DNA of 64,000 bases from JBBQER01 sp052148155. GTDB lineage: Bacteria; Actinomycetota; Acidimicrobiia; IMCC26256; PALSA-610. Positions 1 through 6,839 of this stretch are shown here, in pieces. Numbering within the stretch: the first letter of the stretch is position 1; the number at the start of each line of letters is the position of its first letter. Below the pieces are notes generated by a model. That model made no database searches. It saw only the letters and a list, made by a program, of their open reading frames with translations, and had not been told where the DNA came from. The position numbers and the translations under genes are program-made. The stretch covers positions 3,125 through 67,124 of the forward strand of contig JBKQIY010000248.1 in assembly GCA_052148155.1 (NCBI GenBank), in the 5' to 3' direction.

Positions 1-1
1 C

Positions 2-160
2 TTCGATCCGTCGGGCAGATCGGGCACCGTGCTGAGGCTCATCGCGCGGGGCGCGCTGGGGTTCTGGGCCGCCGACGAGTTGTTGCGTGGTGTCAATCCG
101 TTTCGACGTGCACTGGGCGCCGTGTTTGTCGTGTGGGTCCTGTCGAGTCTTACGTTCTGA
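2..160 (+). CDS. C-terminal fragment of a membrane protein (5' end outside window)
   Basis: An open frame enters from the left edge and stops with TGA at 158-160, giving about 52 residues. The tail contains a hydrophobic stretch (ALGAVFVVWVLSSLTF) that would form one membrane segment ending at the C-terminus. The family cannot be named from this piece. Its last 11 bases overlap the 3' end of the convergent AhpD-like gene. Coding status is inferred from the open frame, codon use and hydrophobic tail. Confidence 0.5.
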   Translation, partial: FDPSGRSGTVLRLIARGALGFWAADELLRGVNPFRRALGAVFVVWVLSSLTF

Positions 161-770
161 AGGTCTGGTCGTCGCCGGGCGCGGGAATCTCGACGATCGG
201 CTCGTCGACGTTGTCGAACTCGGTGCGGAGCGCCTTCGACATGACGGCGTGCATCGCGTACATCGCGGTGATATAGGTGAGCTCGAGGATCTCCTCGTCG
301 CACAGGCCGGCGCGGAGCGCCTCGAACACACCTTCGGGCACTCGACCCTGGTCGTAGGTGAGCGCGTCGGTGTACGCGAGCACTGCCCGCTCGAGCGGCG
401 AGAAGCAATCGGCCACCTGCCAATGCGGGACCGCGGCGATCTTGTTCTCGGCGATCCCCGCAGTGCGGCACGACTTGCAGTGCTGCGAGAACACAAACTG
501 GCTCGCGACGGTGAACCCGGCGCGGGTCTGACCGAGTTCGCGCAGCTGCGGGTCGAGCAGCCGTTTTGGGCTCTGGTACAGCGCGAAGCCGGCGACGGAA
601 TGGTCGAACACGTCAGGGACGAGCGCGAACACCGGCCACCAGTCGCCGGGCGTGCCGGTGGCGGTGCCCGGCTCGGCGACCGGATCACGCGCACCGAAGA
701 GCAGTTGATACAGCGGCACCACCGACGGGGCCGCCTCGGCTCGCGGTACTTGGCGGAGTCGCGGCACCAT
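150..770 (-). CDS. Carboxymuconolactone decarboxylase / AhpD-like protein
   Basis: About 206 residues. An AhpD-like helical core carries a CKSC redox pair at residues 98-101 (H97 precedes it), the signature of peroxidase-type CMD proteins that relay electrons or reduce peroxides through a vicinal disulfide. The segment around residue 130 (FSPLERAVLAYTDALT) is typical of the family. ATG at 770 was chosen because GGGAGG lies 3 nt upstream; the adjacent in-frame GTG at 767 has better spacing (6 nt) and could be the true start. The frame also stays open upstream to 818. It stands alone on the minus strand and overlaps its convergent neighbour by 11 bp. The physiological substrate is unknown. A second CMD protein with a CAIC pair lies at about 40.2 kb. 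Confidence 0.85.
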   Translation of the reverse strand: MVPRLRQVPRAEAAPSVVPLYQLLFGARDPVAEPGTATGTPGDWWPVFALVPDVFDHSVAGFALYQSPKRLLDPQLRELGQTRAGFTVASQFVFSQHCKSCRTAGIAENKIAAVPHWQVADCFSPLERAVLAYTDALTYDQGRVPEGVFEALRAGLCDEEILELTYITAMYAMHAVMSKALRTEFDNVDEPIVEIPAPGDDQTFRT

Positions 771-1099
771 CAACCTCCCGTTTGCGGCCCGGTCGCGGGC
801 CGGCGTCGTGGTCCGCACGAAGGGTTCTTCAGCGGCTCTGGCTCGGATCTTGCCTCGTTCTTACCTCATCAGCAGAGCCTGGCGACGCGAGTTGAGGAAG
901 ATCGGATTGAGCCGGCGCCGCGCGAAGCCGAAAACAGTCCGGACCATTGCGTTCGAACGTTCCTTCCGAAAGGCCAACCGGGCAATGCCAGCAGTGACAG
1001 GGACGGTCGAGGCGGCCTCCGAACCGGGCCGATCGCGTGCAGAACGGTCGTCGCGCCATGGGTAGCTCGGCTGGACCGTGCGGTCGCGCGGAGCCGGCG

Positions 1100-1771
1100 A
1101 TGCTCATCGCCGGCGGAGTCGACGACGCCGTTTCCCGCGTCCGGCTCTCGAAACTGCGGGTCTTCAAGATGGTTGGGCGGCGATCGCTGCCATCGCTGAT
1201 CGAAGCGACCGTGGTCCCGTCGGTGCTGTTCTACGTGTTTCTCGTGACTGTTGGTCCTGGCGCCGCGATGCTCGCGGCGCTGACGTGGTCGTACGGTTCT
1301 GTGCTGCGCCGGTTCGTCAGCCGTCAGCGCATCCCGGGCGTGCTCCAACTCGCGGTCGCGGGACTGACGGTACGCACCATCGTCGGTCTGTTGGGCGGGA
1401 CGTTCATATATTTCTTGCAGCCCGTCGCGACGACGCTTGCGCTGTCGCTCGTGTTCCTCGGATCGCTGTGGTGGGGTCAGCCGATGATCGCCCGGATGGC
1501 GTCGGACTTCTGTCCGCTCGACTCCGAGATCAGCGACCGGCCCGCGGTGGTCCGGCTGTTTAGTGGTCTCACGCTCATGTGGGCTGCGGTCCATCTCCTG
1601 TCGGCCGGAACGACGTTCGCGCTGCTGGTGAGCCTGCCGACCACGACGTTCGTGGCGTTCAAGACCGTCGTGAGTCTGGCGATCACCATCAGCGCGATCG
1701 TGTTGACTGTGTTGTGGGCGTTGCGGATCGCTCACGCGGAGAACCTGGTGTTCGCGCCGGTCGTCGCCTGA
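1100..1771 (+). CDS. VC0807-like integral membrane protein
   Basis: About 223 residues, mostly hydrophobic, with five to six likely membrane helices. The pattern of paired helices, a short basic loop (RRFVSRQRIP) and a segment with LGSLWWGQPMIARMA followed by P-L resembles the VC0807/DUF3159-like group of small membrane proteins of unknown function. ATG 1100 is preferred because GGAG lies 6 nt upstream. The frame is open from 1037, and an internal ATG at 1169 would also leave an intact membrane domain. No operon partner is evident. Function is not known. Confidence 0.7.
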   Translation: MLIAGGVDDAVSRVRLSKLRVFKMVGRRSLPSLIEATVVPSVLFYVFLVTVGPGAAMLAALTWSYGSVLRRFVSRQRIPGVLQLAVAGLTVRTIVGLLGGTFIYFLQPVATTLALSLVFLGSLWWGQPMIARMASDFCPLDSEISDRPAVVRLFSGLTLMWAAVHLLSAGTTFALLVSLPTTTFVAFKTVVSLAITISAIVLTVLWALRIAHAENLVFAPVVA

Positions 1772-2060
1772 CCGGTGCGCAAACGTCGCTCGTCTCGGCC
1801 GCGCTGACGGCCAGGCTCAGCCGCGGCGACGTGTGCAGCGGCCCTGGCGCGAAACCAACACGTCGTCGCGTACCAAGACTGAGGCCGGTCGAACCGCGCG
1901 GATTTGGGTGCTCAATTCGCGGCGGTCGAAGACCAGTGCCGGTCCGATCCGCGTGCGTGGCAACCCATCTCGAACACATCAACGGGTAGGCGGTCGAAAC
2001 GCACGTCGATGGTTGCGAAGATCACGTAAGCGTGCGCGATGGAGGATACGATCAGGCTTC

Positions 2061-2303
2061 ATGACCACCGAGGACGACGGGCGCGGCTTCCCGCCGATCC
2101 TCACCACGGCGATGGCCGCCGATCTGCTCCACGTTCATGTGGAGTATTTGCGCCGGATGGTGCGCGAGGATCGCATTCCCGCGCACCGATTTCCGGGCGG
2201 CCGTGAAATCCGCTTCCACCGCGACGAGCTCATCGAATGGGTCCGGGCCCAGCCTGGCGTTGATCGTAGCCCGAGCGCGGCCAAAGACCACAACGAAGTG
2301 TGA
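2061..2303 (+). CDS. Small helix-turn-helix protein (excisionase/MerR-like HTH_17)
   Basis: 80 residues. The core reads like an excisionase-type winged HTH: AADLLHVHVEYLRRMVRED, then an I-P-A-H-R-F-P-G-G-R-E-I-R-F wing and RDELIEWV. Such domains bind DNA and usually act as small regulators; there is no integrase nearby to suggest real phage excision. A TACGAT box at 2047-2052 ends 8 nt before the ATG and there is no ribosome site at normal spacing, so the mRNA is probably leaderless. The stop overlaps the GTG start of the following SDR (GTGA), so the two are co-translated and this protein may regulate its own operon (inference). Confidence 0.75.
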   Translation: MTTEDDGRGFPPILTTAMAADLLHVHVEYLRRMVREDRIPAHRFPGGREIRFHRDELIEWVRAQPGVDRSPSAAKDHNEV

Positions 2304-3163
2304 GCGCGCTCGACGGCCAGGTCGCGGTGATCACCGGCGCCAACAGTGGGATCGGGAAGGAAACCGCGGCCGGCCTCGCCGGCATGGGCGCCCATGTGGT
2401 GATCGCAGCGCGCAATCCGACCAAGGCTGCAGCCGCGGTGCACGATATCCACCAACGCGCACCCGACGCGATGGTCGAGTATCTCCCACTCGATCTTGCA
2501 TCGTTCGCGGCGGTGCGTGCATTCGCCGACACCTTCAGCGCGCGTTTTGATCGTCTCGACATACTCGTCAACAACGCCGGTTTGTCGTTGCGTAAGCGCA
2601 CCGTGACCGAAGACGGCCACGAGACACAATTCCAGGTGAACTATCTCAGCCACTACATGCTGACCCGGCTGCTGCACGTCCAGCTCGCGGCCGCTGCGAC
2701 GGCCCGCGTCGTCAACGTTTCGTCGACCGGCCACACGTTCGCTCGCGGCGGCCTCGACTTCGACGACCTCGAGTGGGAGCGTCGCCGATACCGCGGGTTC
2801 CTCGTGTATTGCGCGACGAAGCTCGCCAACGTCCTGTTCACGCGCGAGTTCGCGCGCCGTTCCGACGACTCCAACATCACTGCCAACGCCGTGCATCCCG
2901 GGTTCGTCGGTTCGAACTTTGCCCGCGAGGGCGACATGGGGCTGCTCGTCGGACTCGGCATGCTCGCGGTCCGACCGTTCTCGATCTCGAGCGCGGCGGG
3001 CGCCCGCACTTCGGTGTACCTGGCGAGCTCGCCCGACGTCGAAGGCATCAGCGGGCAGTACTTCTACAACTGTCAGGTTGTGTCGCCTTCGACCGCGGCG
3101 CTTGACGACGCAGCGGCGGCACGGCTCTGGGACGTCAGCGCGCAGATGACTGACCTCAGCTGA
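2300..3163 (+). CDS. Short-chain dehydrogenase, retinol-dehydrogenase-like
   Basis: 287 residues. Classical SDR fold: cofactor motif TGANSGIG at 12-19, NNAG at 91-94, catalytic serine near 141 and Y170-x-x-x-K174 (YCATK). The ARNP segment after beta-2 suggests NADP preference. The overall pattern is that of the RDH11-14/WWOX-like group, which oxidises or reduces lipophilic alcohols and ketones. The GTG start at 2300 overlaps the stop of the upstream HTH gene by 4 nt. The last 8 bp overlap the 3' end of the convergent membrane-protein gene. Substrate unknown. Confidence 0.88.
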   Translation: MSALDGQVAVITGANSGIGKETAAGLAGMGAHVVIAARNPTKAAAAVHDIHQRAPDAMVEYLPLDLASFAAVRAFADTFSARFDRLDILVNNAGLSLRKRTVTEDGHETQFQVNYLSHYMLTRLLHVQLAAAATARVVNVSSTGHTFARGGLDFDDLEWERRRYRGFLVYCATKLANVLFTREFARRSDDSNITANAVHPGFVGSNFAREGDMGLLVGLGMLAVRPFSISSAAGARTSVYLASSPDVEGISGQYFYNCQVVSPSTAALDDAAAARLWDVSAQMTDLS

Positions 3164-3779
3164 GTTCGGCGATGTCTGGACCGGTCGCGTCGCGGCGACG
3201 CCCACTTCGACCTCGCGGTCGGCCGGACGGTGCCAGACGCCACCCGGCGAGGGCGATCACCAGTCCGAGCCCTCCGACGCAGAGCGCACCGAGCGACGTC
3301 ACGACCTTGGCTTCGGCTCCCGATGGGAGGAACTCCGGAATCGGACCGGTGTTCTCGTGGAACGCAACCACAATGTCCAGGAGTGACATCGCCACCGCCC
3401 ACGCGCCACCAACTATCGCGAGTCGGAACGCGAGCCGCGCCGCGGGACCATCGAAGAACGCCGCGAGGAGGATGCCCATCATGCTTGTGAGCACGAGCGA
3501 TATCCCGCCCGAACTCGCGAGCAGATCCGCCTTCGTCCACCAGTCGGTCGAGCCCGGACTGTTCCCGAATCCCGAGGCGCGCAACGCCGAGTAGATCTCG
3601 ACCAGCGAGTACGCGACCACGAAGATCATCCACCACAGCGCCACCAGGTCGAGGCGGCCGTCTTCGACCAAAGCGCGGAACCGCTCGAAGTTGGCGCGCC
3701 CGGCGTCGCTCCAACGTTCGGCCGGTGACCGCACATCGATCAGTGGTTCGTCCGTCGAGAACTCCGATTCGTCACCCAT
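3156..3779 (-). CDS. Hypothetical four-helix membrane protein
   Basis: 207 residues. A charged N-terminus of about 40 residues precedes four predicted membrane segments (about 45-65, 88-110, 117-137, 160-180) and a basic, Arg-rich tail. No family is recognised. It follows the 3789-4334 gene by 9 bp on the same strand and is likely the last gene of the operon headed by the flavin-dependent oxidoreductase. Its 3' end overlaps the convergent SDR by 8 bp. Confidence 0.65.
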   Translation of the reverse strand: MGDESEFSTDEPLIDVRSPAERWSDAGRANFERFRALVEDGRLDLVALWWMIFVVAYSLVEIYSALRASGFGNSPGSTDWWTKADLLASSGGISLVLTSMMGILLAAFFDGPAARLAFRLAIVGGAWAVAMSLLDIVVAFHENTGPIPEFLPSGAEAKVVTSLGALCVGGLGLVIALAGWRLAPSGRPRGRSGRRRDATGPDIAELS

Positions 3780-3788
3780 GGCGTCCCT

Positions 3789-4334
3789 TCAGGTTCGGCG
3801 GTCGCATACCCATGCGACCTGCGCGAGTGGGATCACCGTGACGGCGCCGGCCCGGGCTGTGGTGATGACGAAATCGCTTCCGGCGGTGACCTGGCCGTCG
3901 AGACCGTCGGGATGCGAGACGGTACCGACCGACGTATCCCCGGCGGGATCACGCGCTGCGAGCACGGCGGCGAACGAACGGGCGGTCTCGCCCCGGCGGC
4001 CGCCACTCGCCGCATGTTCGACCAACTCGATGTGCAGCGGAATTCCTTCCAGGAGATGCAGATCGATCCGGCCGAAGATCGCGCGCAACGCAAGTAGGTC
4101 GTCGCCCACCTCGTCGACGGTGCCGGTGAAACGCTGCTCGACGATCGTGACCGCGAGGCGATCCCCGGCGTGCATAGCGTCGATCAGCCACTCACGCAGG
4201 CTCTGGCGAGGTGGTGGCTGTCCGTGGGTGTCGCTGACGGGGTCGTGCCGTTCGCCCTCCGACGTCGAGGGTGTCGCCGTCGCCGCGTCGGCAAGATTAC
4301 GCGGTGCCCGGCGGTGATCCGGATCGCCCATCAT
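3789..4334 (-). CDS. Conserved hypothetical protein with Sm-like beta core
   Basis: 181 residues. After a low-complexity charged N-terminus (about 45 residues), residues 50-90 show a pattern of short beta strands (RLAVTIVEQRFTGTVDEVGD) resembling the actinobacterial Sm/LSm-like conserved hypothetical family, and the C-terminus (VTVIPLAQVAWVC) fits a final strand. No catalytic motif is visible. The gene sits 40 bp after the flavin oxidoreductase and 9 bp before the membrane-protein gene, suggesting co-transcription. ATG 4334 is followed at once by a second ATG at 4331; either may be used. Confidence 0.6.
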   Translation of the reverse strand: MMGDPDHRRAPRNLADAATATPSTSEGERHDPVSDTHGQPPPRQSLREWLIDAMHAGDRLAVTIVEQRFTGTVDEVGDDLLALRAIFGRIDLHLLEGIPLHIELVEHAASGGRRGETARSFAAVLAARDPAGDTSVGTVSHPDGLDGQVTAGSDFVITTARAGAVTVIPLAQVAWVCDRRT

Positions 4335-4374
4335 GGGCGGATTATCGCACCGAACCTTGACGAGGTCGGGACAA

Positions 4375-5511
4375 TCAGGCGACGCCGAGCCGAACTGCCG
4401 CCTCTCGCCGGTAACGACTCGTGGAGTGCTCCGAATCGTGGTCGAACCGCGGGATCACTTCGTCGCCGAAGAGGGTGATCGTCTCCACGAGCAACTCGTG
4501 CGAGAACGTGGAACCCGACGGGCCCATGATGAGCTGGTCGACGCCCACGTCGACCCACTTCTGCACGCCTGCTGCACACTCATCCGGCGTCCCGACCATG
4601 GCTGCACCGGTCGCGAGCCCCTTGTCGAGATCTTCGAGCGTCGGGTCGGGAATCTCCGTCGGCCACTCTGGCACGAACGGCGGCTTTGGGAACGTATCCA
4701 GATAGTGGAACACGAGGGTCTGCTGGCGGCCGTTCCCGGAATGCGTCATGACGTCGCGTGCGCGGTCGCGATCCTCCAAGCACATGAAGCTCGTCGTGAC
4801 TGCGACGTTGTCGTTCACGTAATCGCCCACCGGTTCGGCGGTCGCGATCGCCTTCTTGTAGGTCTCGATCAGCGGCGCCATCTTCTGCGGCGAACCCCCC
4901 GTAAAGCACAACACGCCCAGACCCGCGCGGCCGGCTTTCTCGAACGTCTCAGGATTCCCTGCCGCGACCCACATCGGCGGGTGCGGCTTCAGCCACGGCT
5001 TCGGCAACACGTTACGTGGGGGCATCGTGAAAAACTGACCTTCGAAGGAGTACAGGTGATCTCCCCACATGTGCTTGAACTCGACGATCACTTCGTCGTA
5101 CATGGCTCGGGTGATCTCAGGGTCGGTGATCCCGAATCCGCCCATCTCCGTGGTGGATGAGCCCCGACCGGTTCCGAACTCGAAGCGGCCACCCGATACG
5201 TGATCCATCATGGCGACGCGTTCGGCGACGCGTGCGGGATGATTCACGGGCGGCGTGACGTTGATGATCCCGCTGCCCACGTGGATCTGATTGGTGCGAG
5301 CAAGCACCCACGGCATCAACACTTCGTTGGCGGAAATGTGCGAGTACTCCTCGAGGAAGTGGTGCTCGGTGAACCAGGCGTACTTCCAGTTGTGTTGGTC
5401 GCCTACCTCGCACAGCTGGACTTCGCTGACGAGCCGGTCGTGCTCGGCGTTCGGGTTGGCGGCGCGCATGTCGCGGTGCACGAAGCCGCCCTGGAAGAGG
5501 CCAAATTCCAT
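4375..5511 (-). CDS. LLM-class flavin-dependent oxidoreductase
   Basis: About 378 residues. A bacterial-luciferase-like TIM barrel: FTEHHF near residue 48, the GSGIINV strand, PARVAERVAMMDHVSGGR and GTGRGSS segments are diagnostic of LLM monooxygenases/reductases using FMN or F420. ATG 5511 (MEFGLFQGG) gives the canonical N-terminus although the frame stays open further upstream. About 30 bp upstream is a perfect 9-2-9 palindrome matching the KstR operator pattern, so a TetR-type repressor of lipid or sterol catabolism probably controls it. Two downstream genes (3789-4334 and 3156-3779) likely share the transcript. Cofactor (FMN versus F420) and substrate cannot be decided. Confidence 0.9.
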   Translation of the reverse strand: MEFGLFQGGFVHRDMRAANPNAEHDRLVSEVQLCEVGDQHNWKYAWFTEHHFLEEYSHISANEVLMPWVLARTNQIHVGSGIINVTPPVNHPARVAERVAMMDHVSGGRFEFGTGRGSSTTEMGGFGITDPEITRAMYDEVIVEFKHMWGDHLYSFEGQFFTMPPRNVLPKPWLKPHPPMWVAAGNPETFEKAGRAGLGVLCFTGGSPQKMAPLIETYKKAIATAEPVGDYVNDNVAVTTSFMCLEDRDRARDVMTHSGNGRQQTLVFHYLDTFPKPPFVPEWPTEIPDPTLEDLDKGLATGAAMVGTPDECAAGVQKWVDVGVDQLIMGPSGSTFSHELLVETITLFGDEVIPRFDHDSEHSTSRYRREAAVRLGVA

Positions 5512-5540
5512 GCTCGTCGAATCCTTTGCTGAGACTGCGT

Positions 5541-5560
5541 TTTTAGAACGTGTTCTAAAA
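5541..5560 (-). promoter_or_regulatory. KstR-type palindromic operator upstream of the LLM oxidoreductase
   Basis: TTTTAGAACGTGTTCTAAAA is a perfect inverted repeat (two 9-bp arms, 2-bp centre). Its core, TAGAACGTGTTCTA, fits the published mycobacterial KstR consensus TNNAACNNGTTNNA. On the minus strand a TACGTT box (complement of 5559-5564) abuts and partly overlaps it, so a bound repressor would block RNA polymerase. No KstR gene is inside the window. The A/T-rich arms contrast sharply with the G+C-rich surroundings. Confidence 0.7.
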
Positions 5561-5564
5561 CGTA

Positions 5565-6181
5565 GTGGTTGGGCTCGGGCCTGTCCAGCACTCGCGCCGC
5601 ACCGACGATGGGGCATGGTTTGTGCATCCCCACGCTGAGATCCTCCCCGCGGCGTTCGCCGGGGCGTCCGGCTCGGCGCGGTCGTCGCCACGGCGCGCGC
5701 TCGCTGGGACGGCGAGCGGATTCGTCTTTCTCCACACCGACTCGTTCGCCGACCGGTTGGAACCGACCGCGACACCGGCAACGGACGACGTCGCGTTCTG
5801 CGGACTGCTCGCACCCCTCGCGTCTGAGACCACGCATCGCGTCCGAGACGCCGACCATGAGTCGAGTCTCTTCCGCGTGTTCCCGAAGCGCGTGTCGCGC
5901 CAAATCGATGCGCGTTCGAGCGGCGCAGGGTGCGGCGCCGGCACTCGTATGCGATGCCGACGTCTCCTGGCGGCCGGCGACGCGCCGACCAGCGCAGACG
6001 TTTCGACCGACGCCTCGCGCACTCGACCAGTTGGCGCTTTGCGCGTGACGCGCCCATGCTCGCAGCGCACCGTCGGAGACGACGAGCGTCACGCTCCGCC
6101 GTGTGCGGCGTGTGCACGGGCCTGGTTGACGGGCCTGTCCCCGAGGCGCCGCTGGACGCGACCGCTAGCATTGGCGGTCGC
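5565..6181. other. Gene-free stretch before tRNA-Cys
   Basis: About 615 bp with no convincing gene. Several frames are open here but their translations are Arg/Ala/Ser-rich with no domain, hydrophobic pattern or start signal. A TAGCAT box at 6166-6171 is the likely tRNA promoter element. No repeat or hairpin is obvious otherwise. Confidence 0.5.
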
Positions 6182-6253
6182 GGCGGCGTAGCCGAGTGGC
6201 ACAGGCAGAGGTCTGCAAAACCTTAAACGCGGGTTCGATTCCCGCCGCCGCCT
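6182..6253 (+). tRNA. tRNA-Cys (anticodon GCA)
   Basis: A full cloverleaf can be folded: acceptor GGCGGCG (6182-6188) pairs perfectly with CGCCGCC (6246-6252); anticodon stem GAGGT/ACCTT encloses the 7-nt loop CTGCAAA with anticodon GCA; T-arm GCGGG-TTCGATT-CCCGC. The discriminator is T (U73), as expected for cysteine tRNAs. CCA is not encoded. A TAGCAT -10-like box ends 10 bp upstream. Confidence 0.95.
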
Positions 6254-6839
6254 CTTGACCGGTGTGAACGGCACGGAGACGGCACCCTTTTGGCCGTACC
6301 CATCGCTGCGAAGCAGTCGAGGGCGGGTGCGTCGTCGAAGCAGAGATCGTTGCGTCGGCGTGCTCCATGTTGCACACGACGGAACCATGGCGGTACGGCG
6401 TCGCGTTCGAGCCGGGTTTCGTTGACTGGCGACAAGCTGATCGCACCTCGTCGACCGCGCGGCCAGTGTCGTCATCGTTTCACGGTGATGACGGGTCGGT
6501 CGGCGTCGCGCAACGCGGGCGACGCGTGAGTCTTCGCCACGGACTGCTTGCCCCACGTGTGCGCGGTCGCCAAGCCGCCCGCATGCGTGTTGTTGCACGG
6601 AGCGTCATCGTCGTCGTTGCCGACCCGGCGCGCGGTCTACGACAGGTTCGGTGTCGTCACGACCGACCGAACATCTTCCCATGGGGTATCCAAACGCCGA
6701 CGTTGTTCGCGCCGAGCAACGAGTCCCTGATCGAGCGAACGCACCCAGCCGACGACACGAACCTCGACACGGACGCCGGCCTCGGACTCGGCCGTGACCG
6801 GACCCGGTTGCGTCAGAGGACCGATCGAAGCTTCCCAGT
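6254..6839. other. Gene-free stretch after tRNA-Cys
   Basis: About 585 bp between the tRNA and the 3' end of the GGDEF/EAL gene. Open frames exist on both strands but none shows a recognisable domain or a start signal. No second copy of the tRNA 3' end and no integrase is present, so there is no sign of an integrated element. Confidence 0.5.

Noticed and set aside
869..1735. Long minus-strand frame opposite the VC0807-like gene
   Set aside because: Translation is Arg/Gln/His-rich without domains; it is an antisense shadow of the membrane-protein gene plus flanking DNA.
2061..2303. Excisionase-like HTH protein as evidence of a prophage
   Set aside because: No integrase, phage structural genes or att repeats nearby; the protein is coupled to an SDR gene.
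5541..5560. The 5541 palindrome read as a transcription terminator
   Set aside because: It lies upstream, not downstream, of the minus-strand gene, no plus-strand gene ends near it, and its arms are A/T-rich, unlike a stable terminator stem.
6182..6839. tRNA-Cys as a possible integration site
   Set aside because: No duplicated tRNA 3' end, integrase or foreign-looking composition nearby.
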